Positions 1 to 9,932 of a DNA stretch of 64,000 nt are shown here, in pieces. This DNA comes from Zopfochytrium polystomum (lineage: Eukaryota; Chytridiomycota; Chytridiomycetes; Chytridiales; Chytridiaceae). The first letter of the stretch is position 1; each line of letters opens with the position of its first letter. The stretch is taken from positions 1 to 64,000 of the forward strand of contig JAIVFJ010000018.1 in the NCBI GenBank assembly GCA_025765615.1, written 5' to 3'. The notes below the pieces were generated by a model. It was not told the origin of the DNA, did no database searches, and saw only the letters and a program-made list of their open reading frames with translations. The translations under genes were made by a program, and so were the position numbers.

Positions 1-3000
1 ATGCTCATATCCTGTCGGTCCACACGACCTGCCTCCACCACACTGCCCTCCTCTGCCGCTGTTTGTCTCTGAAGCATCAGTGAAATTCGCAAGTCCTCCA
101 CACTCAACGCGCATCTGCATGATCATTCTGGCCAACTTCATTCCCATCTTCTTGGAGGCATGCAAGTCTCCTTAGAGATCTTGTCCTCAGCTTTGGCACG
201 TAGGGGGCCCAAAAGACCAGCGACCTTAGGCCCAAATCCACTGCTGAAATGTTCAAATCCTGTTGCTCTGCAGTGGGAATCAACTCAGGATGCAGCCTCT
301 CCAGCCTGTCCTTAACCCCTGAACACTCCAAAACGTGCCTCCTAGTGCACTTCTCTGCGCAGTCAGTCCTTGCACACTGTTGGTGAAATGCTACCATCCC
401 AGCCATCCACATCAGCAGGTGTCTGAGCCACTTCCTGTTAAATGCCGCACCAGATCGATAACTTGCATGGCCCCATGTGTGAAGGCACCTCCAAAGCCTG
501 AGCCACCCCGGTGGGGGAGGATTTCTGCTGGCACCTCACCAAAGCCCGCTTGTGCATTGCCAGCATATCTGCAGCCTCAATGTTCGTTGTTCTCACCACT
601 GGCAACTCAATGTCATAGGCCTTGGTTGTGGGAACCACAAGTGGCAACTCCACAAAGGAGGGCCGCCTCACAGAGTCCAAAAAATCCTGAATACCCATAT
701 AGTCAAGCGAGAACTTTGTCAAGGACTGTCCCACAGAGGCCCCTGAAGCAATCTTTTCCACCATGTGCCTGTACATCTGAGCCGTTGTGTTGCGAGCATC
801 CTGAATGTGGTGCAGTCTGAAAAAGTATCTGGCGTTCAGCATCTTGTTCCTGGCTGCCACAGGGACCACTCCAAACATCAGATGCAGGGCGGCCCCTGAG
901 GAGGTCTTCCCCAGTGACAGCGCCTGCCGCAGGCATTTATCCTGCAATTTCTGCGCATCCTTCAGCTGTGTGTGGGTCAAGGGGGCGCAGTGCAAACCCA
1001 TACTCCATCATTGGTCTCAGGAAACACATGTAAACCCTGTAAGAGCTCACGGGCCTGAAGCCCCAGCCATTGAAACCCCCGAGCAGCCAAAAAGGCCAGC
1101 ATCTTTTCTGTTTTCCTCAGTCTCATGGCCAGCGAGGCCTCAAAGTCAATACCCCTGCAGGTGCGCACAAGACCCAGCTGGGTAGTAGACTCCTCCTGGG
1201 GAATCTCCACTCCATTCATCTTCAACTTCAAATTCTTCTTGACTGAAACTGCAACACACTTCTTGGCAGCAAATGTCATCCCCCGCTTAAGGGACCACTC
1301 ATGCACCTTGTCTAGCATTCTCTGAAGTACTGTCGCATCCTTGGCAAAAACTGAGGAATCGTCTGCAAACAGCAGCGAGTTGAGCGAGGTTGCATTAAAT
1401 GTCAGCATGTGGTCCCTGAAAGACATGGCCAATGTCTGAGGCAAGGAGTTGATGGCAACATTGAACAGCATGGGTGACAGGACTGTGCCTTGGAGAAATC
1501 CTCTTGTCACTTGGATCTGAGCAGACTTGTTCCCAAGTACCAGCAGCTGGCATGCATTGAAATCAAACAAAGATCTGAGGATCGGCAGCAGTTGGGTCCT
1601 TGTAAAGTCACGACTCTTGTCATTCTTGGCAAACCAGATGGAGTCCCACACCAGACTCCTGTTTGTGCAGTCATACGCAGCCTTAATGTCCAAATACACC
1701 ACATGCATCTGGGGGTTCAGCTGCTGAAGCTCATGCAAAGTGTAGGCCTGGTCCATGGTGGAACGCTTTCTTCTGAAACCTCCCTGCGCCCTGTGGATCA
1801 TCCCTTCAACCACGCGCTCAACCTGGGGTGCAATCACTCGCTCAAACACAAGTCGCATCCTAGAGCACAAGGAGATGGGTCTGTAGTTTGCAACATCGCT
1901 GTTGAGCCCCTTGTTCTTGTAGACCAAGGCCACATTGGCCACAGACCACAGAGAAGGAACCACATGAAGAGAGGCCACAAGCTGAAAGAATCTGTGCAGG
2001 ACTGCAGCAACCAAGTGCGGAGCAATTGAGACCAACTCCCCAAAAAGCATGTCTTCTCCAGGGGCTTTGCCCCTGGGGGCATTCTTGCAGGCTTCTTCAA
2101 CATGAACCTTCTTAATCCAGGAGACTTCAGACTGCTTCAGAGGGACTTTGTTCACAGTAACCGCTGATTCTTCCAGAGCCACGGCGTCAGGGACGTCAGT
2201 TCCAGTTGGATCATGCCCTATGGTTGTGCGGAAATGATCTTCGTAATGGCCCATCTTCTGGGGGTCAAGAGCACACTGGCTCCTATCTGAACGAGCCTTC
2301 TGACACTTGATGCGCTTAGCCTCACCAGCAAAGTCACGCACAGCGGAGTCCTGAACAGCTGAATATACACGCTTCCTGTACCGCTTGATGGCAATCTTCA
2401 CGATCTTATTCCACTGACGAAACTGAGTCCAGGCCATCTTCTGCCCCACAGGATCATCATCTGGGTGAGCCTCAGCAGCCCTCCGCGCCTCCACGCGACG
2501 GCGCTTTAGCTCCTCCAGATGCTTCTCCCGGACCTCTGGTCCTCCAGATCCGCCCCTAAAGCGAACTTTCCCAGCCACCTTAACAGCATTGTCCATGAGC
2601 CACTTCACAACAGAGTGTGAAACATCATCCACACAGGCCAAACGCCTTTCAAAAGTCCAGAGCTCTCCAGCCTCCGCGGCAGCTTCAACTTCTTTCCAAA
2701 CTGCATGAATCTGGGCTCTGATGGGTTTCCTGGTCTTCTCAAGGCAGCTAGCATACTTGGTCTGTCTCATCATGAGCCGACGAACATTCAGGCGCTCAAA
2801 CGGGGGCTTGGTGGTCAGATCTCCATTGAAGGTGAAAGTCAACAGCCTGTGATCTGAGAATCCAACATACTCTGAAGGGTCATCATGGACAACCAGGTTC
2901 TGAACAAAGGGAAGAGCATGCTGGTTGACAAACAGAAGATCAGTGACCCCCCGTCCACCAGGTCCACCAGCCCGTCCCTCTGTCATTGTGGTCCACTGGC

Positions 3001-3368
3001 CACGAACCGGCGCAACCCTCCTCCACTGGGAAGGAGGTCGCAGCCAGTCCTGCAGCCAGCGAACACGCTCAGCAGGGGCAGAAGTGCGGCATCCATATTC
3101 ACGCATCCAAATGTTGAAGTCTCCAATGATCAGAAAGGGTGCTGCAGGCAAAAGAGTGCTAACTTGACTAACTTGATCTTGGAATTCCTGCAGAGATTCC
3201 AGAGGTGCGCTCAGCGCAAAATACGTCAATCCAACAATCAGCTCCGACATCTTCACAATTATCCATTCCCCCTTGGGGGACCTGTGCAGGGTCTGCACCA
3301 CCAGGTGGGCATCACTGTCCAGGTCCCCACTCACCACAACAGCCACTCCTTTCTTTGCCCTTGTTCCA
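1..3368 (-). mobile_element. APE-type non-LTR retrotransposon, copy 1 (5'-truncated, runs off the window)
   Basis: This copy matches the element at 3381-7446 closely along its length, in the same orientation. Its element 5' end (right side) stops inside the endonuclease domain at about 3368, where the match to copy 2 ends and a TTAGGG-type tract begins. The 3' end lies beyond the left edge of the window. Small indels relative to copy 2 (for example in the C run near 1076 and the G run near 983) break the frame, so this copy is probably dead. Confidence 0.85.
104..3366 (-). pseudogene. Endonuclease-reverse transcriptase of non-LTR copy 1 (broken)
   Basis: The polyprotein would nick target DNA and reverse-transcribe the element RNA. 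The long frame (977 to about 3366; the open frame runs on to 3496 through non-element sequence) begins inside the APE endonuclease, with GDFN and a later SDH motif. It continues through a connector into a reverse transcriptase with a LYDIKAAYD-like block (LDIKAAYD), GFLQGT and the catalytic FADD box. Near 1076 a one-base length change in a C run shifts the frame. The C-terminal part with the Cys/His cluster continues in other frames at 438-1001 and 104-412. Unlike copy 2, this copy has six C residues at 2947-2952, so its endonuclease and RT domains are in one frame. Confidence 0.8.
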
Positions 3369-3380
3369 CCTAACCCTAAC
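3369..3380. repeat. Telomere-type tract between the two non-LTR copies
   Basis: The plus strand reads CCTAACCCTAAC, two units of CCCTAA (TTAGGG on the minus strand). It sits exactly where copy 1 stops matching copy 2 and where the 3' flank of copy 2 starts. A nearly identical tract lies at the 5' junction of copy 2 (7447-7460). Confidence 0.75.
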
Positions 3381-3671
3381 TTTTCAACGGGATTTATTCG
3401 CTCCAACCCCCCCCCGAGGGAAGGGGTGAGGAATCTGCAACTTTGAAAGTTAAAAAGTGCATTCATATGAAATAGGAGAAACATGTCCAGAGGCAAGAAA
3501 GAGGTGCCAAGTAGAGAATCAAAAGGCAGAAGAGAAAAACAAAGGACAGCAACTAGGTCAAAAAGAAAAAGAGGAGAGGATCCATAGAGGTGAGGTGAAA
3601 TTTAACAACAAGAAAACAAATAGATAACAAATGAGGTTCGAAGGACTGCACCTGAAACACTGCACAAACTG

Positions 3672-6600
3672 TCACCCAGTTCCAGCCTCCTCCTCTGAAT
3701 CAGAGTCCACATGCCCATTGCCGTCCACTGTCCCCTCAACACCCTCAGTTTCCTTCTTCTTCCACTTCTCCCTTGACTCCCGCCACTGTTTGTTCCGTAC
3801 TGGATCGTAGGTGGTGATGATGACCGACCTTGCAAGCTTGCGCACCCTGGCTGCTGCCATCCGTTCCTGAATGCTCATAACCTGTCGGTCCACACGACCT
3901 GCCTCCACCACGACCTCTGCCTCCTCTGCTGCTGTTGTCTCTGAAGCATCAGTGAAATTCGCTAGTCCTCCACACTCAATGCGCATCTGCATGATCATCC
4001 TGGCCAGCTTCATTCCCATCTTCTTTGATGTAATGCGAGTCTCCTTAGAGATCTTGTCCTCAGCTTTGGCACTGTAGGGGGCCCAAAAGACCAGCGACCT
4101 TAGGCCCAAATCCACTGCTGAAATGTTCAAATCCTGTTGCTCTGCGGTGGGAATCAACTCAGGATGCAGCCTCTCCAGCCTGTCCTTAACACCTGAACAC
4201 TCCAAAACGTGCCTCCTAGTGCATTTCTCTGCGCAGTCAGCCCTCGCACACTGTTGGTGAAATGCTACCATCCCAGCCATCCACATCAGCAGGTGTCTGA
4301 GCCACTTCCTGTTAAATGCTGCACCAGATCGAATAACTTGGCATGGCCCCATGTGTGAAGGCACCTCCAAAGCCCGTGCCACCCCCGTAGGGGAGGATTT
4401 CTGCTGGCACCTCACCAAAGCGCGCTTGTGCATTGCCAGCATGTCTGCAGACTCAATGTTCTTTGTTCTCACTACCGGCAACTCAATGTCATGAGCCTTG
4501 GTTGTGGGGAGCACAAGTGGCAACTCCACAAAGGAGGGCCGCCTCACAGAGTCCAAAAAATCCTGAATACCCATATAGTCAAGCGAGAACTTTGTCAAGG
4601 ACTGTCCCACAGAGGCCCCTGAAGCAATCTTTTCCACCATGTGCCTGTACATCTGAGCCGTTGTGTTGCGAGCATCCTGAATGTGGTGCAGTCTGAAAAA
4701 GTATCTGGCGTTCAGCATCTTGTTCCTGGCTGCCACAGGGACCACTCCAAACATCAGATGCAGGGCCGCCCCTGAGGAGGTCTTCCCCAGTGACAGCGCC
4801 TGCCGCAGGCACTTGTCCTGCAACTTCTGTGCATCCTTCAGCTGTGTGTGAGTCAGGGGGCGCAGTGCAAACCCATACTCCATCATTGGTCTCAAGAAAC
4901 ACATGTAAACCCTATAAGAGCTCACAGGCCTGAAGCCCCAGCCATTGAAACCCCGAGCAGCCAAAAAGGCCAGCATCTTTTCTGTTTTCCTCAGTCTCAT
5001 GGCCAGTGAGGCCTCAAAGTCAATACCCCTGCAGGTGCGCACAAGACCCAACTGGGTAGTAGACTCCTCCTGGGGAATCTCCACTCCATTCATCTTCAAC
5101 TTCAAATTCTTCTTGGCTGAAACTGCAACACACTTCTTGGCAGCAAATGTCATCCCCCGCTTAAGAGACCACTCATGCACCTTGTCGAGCATTCTCTGAA
5201 GTACTGTCGCATCCTTGGCAAAAACTGAGGAGTCGTCTGCAAAGAGTAGCGAGTTGAGCGAGGTTGCATTAAATGTCAGCATGTGGTCCCTGAAAGACAT
5301 GGCCAATGTCTGAGGCAAGGAGTTGATGGCAACATTGAACAGCATGGGTGACAGAACTGTGCCTTGAAGGAATCCTCTTGTCACTTGCATCTGAGCAGAC
5401 TTGTTCCCAAGTACCAGCAGCTGGCATGCATTGAAATCAAACAAAGATCGGAGGATCGGCAGCAGTTGAGTCCTTGTAAAGTCACGACTCTTGTCATTCT
5501 TGGCAAACCAGATGGAGTCCCACACCAGACTCCTGTTTGTGCAGTCATACACAGCCTTAATGTCCAAATACACCACATGCATCTGGGGGTTCAGCTGCTG
5601 AAGCTCATGCAAAGTGTAGGCCTGGTCCATGGTGGACCGCTTTCTTCTGAAACCTCCCTGCGCCCTGTGGATCATCCCTTCAACCACACGCTCAACCTGG
5701 GGTGCAATCACTCGCTCAAACACAAGTCGCATCCTAGAGCACAAGGAGATGGGTCTGTAATTTGCAACATCGCTGTTGAGCCCCTTGTTCTTGTAGACCA
5801 AGGCCACATTGGCCACGGACCACAGAGAAGGAACCACATGAAGAGAGGCCACAAGCTGAAAGAATCTGTGCAGGACTGCAGCAACCCAGTGCGGAGCAAT
5901 TGAGACCAACTCCCCAAAAAGCATGTCTTCTCCAGGGGCTTTGCCCCTGGGGGCAACCTTGCAGGCTTCTTCAACATGAACCTTCTTAATCCAGGAGACT
6001 TCAGACTGCTTCAGAGGGACTTTGTGCACAGTAACTGCTGATTCTTCCAGAGCCACGGCGTCAGGGACATCAGTTCCAGTTGGATCATGCCCTATGGTTG
6101 TGCGGAAATGATCTTCGTAATGGCCCATCTTCTGGGGGTCAAGGGCACACTGGCTCCTATCTGAACGAGCCTTCTGACACTTGATGCGCTTAGCCTCACC
6201 AGCAAAGTCACGCACTGCAGAGTCCTGGACAGCTGAATATACACGCTTCCTGTACCGCTTGATGGCAATCTTCACAATCTTATTCCATTGGCGAAACTGA
6301 GTCCAGGCCATCTTCTGCCCCACAGGATCATCATCTGGGTGAGCCTCAGCAGCCCTTCGCGCCTCCACGCGACGGCACTTTAGCTCCTCCAGATGCTTCT
6401 CCCGGACCTCTGGTCCTCCAGATCCACCCCCGAAGCGAACTTTCCCAGCCACCTTGACAGCATTGTCCATGAGCCACTGTACGACCAAGTCTGAAACAGC
6501 ATCCACACAAGCCAAGCGCCTCTCAAAAGTCCAGAGCTCTCCGGCCTCAGCGGCAGCTTCCACTTCTTTCCAAACTGAATGAATCTGGGCTCTGATGGGT

Positions 6601-6842
6601 TTCCTGGTCTTCTCAAGGCAGCTAGCATACTTGGTCTGTCTCAGCATGAGTCTCCGAACATTCAGGCGCTCAAACGGTGGCTTGGTGGTCAGATCCCCAT
6701 TGAAGGTGAAAGTCAACAGCCTGTGATCTGAGAATCCAACATACTCTGAAGGGTCATCATGGACAACCAGGTTCTGAACAAAGGGGAGAGCATGCTGGTT
6801 GACAAACAGAAGATCAGTGACCCCCCCGTCCACCAGGTCCAC
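3672..6842 (-). CDS. Reverse transcriptase of non-LTR copy 2
   Basis: 1056-residue frame. The first 50 residues complete the endonuclease (SDH box). A basic connector follows, then a reverse transcriptase with RRKRSTMDQA, LDIKAVYD, GFLQGTVLSP and the FADDSS catalytic box near the middle. The C-terminal third has a C-x5-C-x3-C...H-x3-C arrangement (zinc-knuckle type) and ends with an acidic tail. There are no internal stops across more than 3 kb, which suggests a young copy. The start codon shown is arbitrary, since the frame really continues from the endonuclease ORF. Confidence 0.85.
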   Translation of the reverse strand: MDLVDGGVTDLLFVNQHALPFVQNLVVHDDPSEYVGFSDHRLLTFTFNGDLTTKPPFERLNVRRLMLRQTKYASCLEKTRKPIRAQIHSVWKEVEAAAEAGELWTFERRLACVDAVSDLVVQWLMDNAVKVAGKVRFGGGSGGPEVREKHLEELKCRRVEARRAAEAHPDDDPVGQKMAWTQFRQWNKIVKIAIKRYRKRVYSAVQDSAVRDFAGEAKRIKCQKARSDRSQCALDPQKMGHYEDHFRTTIGHDPTGTDVPDAVALEESAVTVHKVPLKQSEVSWIKKVHVEEACKVAPRGKAPGEDMLFGELVSIAPHWVAAVLHRFFQLVASLHVVPSLWSVANVALVYKNKGLNSDVANYRPISLCSRMRLVFERVIAPQVERVVEGMIHRAQGGFRRKRSTMDQAYTLHELQQLNPQMHVVYLDIKAVYDCTNRSLVWDSIWFAKNDKSRDFTRTQLLPILRSLFDFNACQLLVLGNKSAQMQVTRGFLQGTVLSPMLFNVAINSLPQTLAMSFRDHMLTFNATSLNSLLFADDSSVFAKDATVLQRMLDKVHEWSLKRGMTFAAKKCVAVSAKKNLKLKMNGVEIPQEESTTQLGLVRTCRGIDFEASLAMRLRKTEKMLAFLAARGFNGWGFRPVSSYRVYMCFLRPMMEYGFALRPLTHTQLKDAQKLQDKCLRQALSLGKTSSGAALHLMFGVVPVAARNKMLNARYFFRLHHIQDARNTTAQMYRHMVEKIASGASVGQSLTKFSLDYMGIQDFLDSVRRPSFVELPLVLPTTKAHDIELPVVRTKNIESADMLAMHKRALVRCQQKSSPTGVARALEVPSHMGPCQVIRSGAAFNRKWLRHLLMWMAGMVAFHQQCARADCAEKCTRRHVLECSGVKDRLERLHPELIPTAEQQDLNISAVDLGLRSLVFWAPYSAKAEDKISKETRITSKKMGMKLARMIMQMRIECGGLANFTDASETTAAEEAEVVVEAGRVDRQVMSIQERMAAARVRKLARSVIITTYDPVRNKQWRESREKWKKKETEGVEGTVDGNGHVDSDSEEEAGTG

Positions 6843-7443
6843 CAGCCCGTCCCTCTGTCATTGTGGTCCACTGGCCACGAACCGGCGCAACCCTCCTCCA
6901 CTGGGAAGGAGGTCGCAGCCAGTCCTGCAGCCAGCAAACACGTTCAGCAGGAGCAGAGGTGCGGCATCCATATTCACGCATCCAAATGTTGAAGTCTCCA
7001 ATGATCAAAAAGGGTGCTGCAGGCAAAAGAGTGCTAACTTGACTAACTTGGTCTTGAAATTCCTGCAATGACTCCAGAGGTGCGCTTGGCGCAAAGTAAG
7101 TCAATCCAACAATCAGCTCCGACATCTTCACAATTATCCATTCCCCCTTGGGGGACCTGTGCAGGGTCTGCACCACCAGGTGGGCATCACTGTCCAGATC
7201 CCGGCTCACTACAACAGCCACTCCCTTCTTTGCCCTAGTTCCAACATTCCGCCCAGGTTGGTAAGGAGGGGGCACCCCCCTTGCCTCAGCAACAACACCC
7301 CGAACTGCACTCATACTGTCAGAACTCCACATTCCAATATCTGAAAACAACATATAGTCTACTTGAAAATCTGAAAAAATTCCTTGAACTTGATCTGAAT
7401 GTCCAGCTAAGGAACCATGGGCATTCAAAAATCCAAATCTCAA
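6814..7443 (-). CDS. APE-type endonuclease domain of non-LTR copy 2
   Basis: 209-residue frame starting with ATG at 7443. The N-terminus has the first beta strand expected for an exonuclease III/APE fold (RFGFLNAHG), and GDFN occurs near residue 150. The last motif (SDH) lies in the next frame. The frame leaves the coding register at a run of seven C at 6821-6827, where copy 1 has six. The two ORFs are therefore one polyprotein split by a one-base insertion or a base-calling error. In the family this domain makes the nick that primes reverse transcription. Confidence 0.75.
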   Translation of the reverse strand: MRFGFLNAHGSLAGHSDQVQGIFSDFQVDYMLFSDIGMWSSDSMSAVRGVVAEARGVPPPYQPGRNVGTRAKKGVAVVVSRDLDSDAHLVVQTLHRSPKGEWIIVKMSELIVGLTYFAPSAPLESLQEFQDQVSQVSTLLPAAPFLIIGDFNIWMREYGCRTSAPAERVCWLQDWLRPPSQWRRVAPVRGQWTTMTEGRAGGPGGRGGH

Positions 7444-7446
7444 TGA

Positions 7447-7460
7447 CCTAACCCTAACCC
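7447..7460. repeat. Telomere-type tract joining non-LTR copy 2 to a truncated gypsy element
   Basis: The plus strand reads CCTAACCCTAACCC. On its left is the 5' end of non-LTR copy 2; on its right the gypsy element begins in the middle of its RNase H domain. The G-rich strand runs 5' to 3' leftwards, the orientation expected if telomere repeats had been added to a broken end at 7461. Confidence 0.75.
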
Positions 7461-7960
7461 AGCTGTTTAAGAAAGCACCACTTACTGGACGCTTTGCCCG
7501 CTGGGCTTACCAGCTCTCTGACTATGACATCAAACTTGTTCATGTCTCTGGTAAAAAGAACGTCGTAGCTGACGCCCTCTCCCGAGTCTTCCTTGGGCCT
7601 GCTGCTCGTTCTCACGAAAATGTCCCTCCAGAGGAGGACAACACGTCTATTTTGCCTACCCCACAACCATCAGAACAGGGGGATGGAGCGAAAAAAGAGG
7701 TACTTAATAAGGAGCCTTCTCCCCTTGCCGACCCTGAGTTCCCTGGCTTGGGTCACCTTGATACTATGTACCAATCTCTGTTTATGCAACAGCACCAGGA
7801 GATGGAAAGTCTCCGTGCAGCTGCTGATGCCCGCCCTGCAAACATTGAACCGGACCCGGTTATCAAGAAGAACCTGTTACGCCATGCTCTCACTCGCATT
7901 CGACGTGCACCACCAAAACCACCTGTGTTTTTTGTAGAGCCCAAGTGGAAGCCTTCACTG

Positions 7961-8805
7961 AACATCTCCACCTGGAATGTGAACGGAATTAATTCCTGGC
8001 TCAAAGTTGCCCGCAAAGCTGGTTTACCTTATGCCCAGGACCCGGATCTTGGTCGGTGCCTTGAAAACTATTTGAACTCTCAGTCTTCAGCCATTGTCTG
8101 TCTCCAGGAGACTCGCCTTGGCCCAAAGAGCCAGAAGCTCATCGATCACCTCAGTAAAATGAAGGATTGGAGATGTATCCTCCGCGACCCCCGTACCGGA
8201 CAGGAACGGAGTAGCTATCTTTTATCGCTCTGACCTTAACGGTTCAGAATATGAAATAGCAGGGGATGCCCAGCACTATGCAGAAGGTCGTGTTGCAGCC
8301 CTCGTGGTGGGAGAATATGCAGTGATGACCTGGTATGCACCAAGTGCTTTTGGTGACGATACTGGTCTCCGTCAGTCCTACAAGATGAAGTTTCTTAACG
8401 AGATGGCAGATAATTGTTCTGACCTTCTTGCACTGCAGTTACAAAGTTATTATAGCTGCTGACCTCAATATTGCTCATGCTGACATTGATGTGTATTCAC
8501 AACTCCGGAAAGAGATGGAAATTGCAAACGGGACCTTCCCAACTTGCCTTAACGAAGAAAGGACTTGGCTCTCTCGTTTCCTGGACTTGGGTTTCACTGA
8601 TGCTTTTCGGGCCCATCATCCTACCGAGCCTGGTTTAACATGGACCAACAAGGCCCGTGACACGCCTTATTGGTTCCCTCTACTCCGAGTAGACTACTTC
8701 CTTGTGAGTAACAACATCCCTCCTTCTGTGTATGATGTTCGTATTCATTATGATATACCTGCCGACTCAGAACGAGTTGCTAGTGACCACTATCGCTTGG
8801 AGTTA
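7961..8805 (+). other. ExoIII/APE-like endonuclease domain inside gypsy pol
   Basis: Motifs appear in the order of the exonuclease III/APE1 family: WNVNG, LQETRLG, a YAPSAFGDD block, ADLNIAHADID (compare the GDLN-AH box of APE1), a late DYFLVS and SDHYRLE. Two small frame changes (near 8205 and 8430) interrupt it. It is flanked by RNase H upstream (VADALSR at about 7580) and by a typical gypsy pre-integrase segment downstream (GVLYVI near 9080). It is read in the same frame as RNase H, so it was part of the polyprotein. The AH-containing motif is closer to cellular APE1/ExoIII than to the endonuclease of the neighbouring non-LTR copies. Confidence 0.8.
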
Positions 8806-9137
8806 CTCACTGCACTGGAAGCACCCCTGAGGGTACTCCCCCCTGATGTCAATGAGCTTCGAGAAGCCTTTACCTTTTTAGATGAACTTAAGTCAACCAA
8901 GACTGAGGCCGACCGAGTGGTCCAGTTGTTGGACAACAAAGTTGCCCTTCGTGACCTCCAACTTCGAGACCCGTATTTTGGGCCCATCCTCCGCTTCCGT
9001 GAGGAAGGAACCATACCTGACGACTCAGATGCTAAGGCTATGAGCGCTCAGGCTGCCCTGACCATTGTGAAGGATGGAGTCCTTTACGTTATTAGGAACT
9101 CCTTTTCGTACCTGGCCCGAAAGTCCCCACTGAGGAC

Positions 9138-9932
9138 TTGCAGTTGCTGTCCCAGACTGGGCTCCGACGCGAGGTGCTCCGACTCATGCACGATGAGCCT
9201 TTCTCTGGCCACCTTGGCTCTAGAAAGGTCCTAGAAACCATGTCTGATCGTTTCTACTGGCCCAACATGTCCAGAGACTTACGCAACCATGTCGCCAGCT
9301 GCCATGTTTGCCAGAAGAGCAAGAGTGTTCCAGCCCGAATTGGAACTCTCCATCCCATACCTATTGGAAACGCCCCCTGGGAGCGTGTCGCTGTTGATTT
9401 TGCAGGACCACTTAAGGAAACTCCTGAAGGTCACAAGTACATCATGATTGTCCTTGATTACTTCACCCGATGGGTTGAGGCTATCCCTGTCCCTGAAATT
9501 ACTGCTGAGACTGCTGCCCAGGCTCTTGTGGAGCAGGTATTCTGCCGACATGGAATTCCTGTTTACCTTCATTCTGATAGAGGTCAACCCTTCACAAGTG
9601 CCCTGTTTGGTGCACTTGGAAAGGCCCTTGGCTTGAAAAAGTCCTTTACGACACCACGATGGCCTCGTGCCAACGGAGCTGTCGAACGGTCTATACGAAC
9701 TCTGAAGGCAATGATTCGTGCTTACATTGACCAGCAAACCCATGATGACTGGCCTTCTGTACTCCCGTATGTCCTCTTTGCATACCGAACCCATGTCCAT
9801 GCTTTGACTGGAGAAACGCCGTTCTTCCTGATGCATGGAAGAGATGCACGTTTACCTGTTGACTTGTTCACTGGTGTTGATCGAGAAGATTTTGCCTACA
9901 CTGTAGATGACAGTGACACTGACGAGGACTAA
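9138..9932 (+). CDS. Integrase core of the gypsy element
   Basis: Open frame of 264 codons. The HHCC zinc-binding region is visible (H-x3-GH...C-x2-C, ending CHVCQKSK near residue 60). The catalytic triad follows: D in VAVDFAGPL, D in HSDRGQPF and E in GAVERS. The element's cDNA would be inserted by this enzyme. The start shown is only the first ATG; the true protein is a polyprotein segment. The C-terminal domain and chromodomain lie downstream in other frames. Confidence 0.85.
   Translation: MQLLSQTGLRREVLRLMHDEPFSGHLGSRKVLETMSDRFYWPNMSRDLRNHVASCHVCQKSKSVPARIGTLHPIPIGNAPWERVAVDFAGPLKETPEGHKYIMIVLDYFTRWVEAIPVPEITAETAAQALVEQVFCRHGIPVYLHSDRGQPFTSALFGALGKALGLKKSFTTPRWPRANGAVERSIRTLKAMIRAYIDQQTHDDWPSVLPYVLFAYRTHVHALTGETPFFLMHGRDARLPVDLFTGVDREDFAYTVDDSDTDED

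Larger units (their letters stand above)
3381..7446 (-). mobile_element. APE-type non-LTR retrotransposon, copy 2 (near full length)
   Basis: The element reads from about 7446 leftwards: APE endonuclease, reverse transcriptase, a C-terminal Cys/His cluster, stop at 3672, then about 290 bases of noncoding 3' sequence (3381-3671) ending in a short A run next to GTTAGGG. No gag-like ORF1 is visible. Telomere-type tracts flank both ends. The clade is not assigned: APE-type endonuclease separates it from the CRE/MoTeR group, which also lives at telomeres. Confidence 0.85.
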
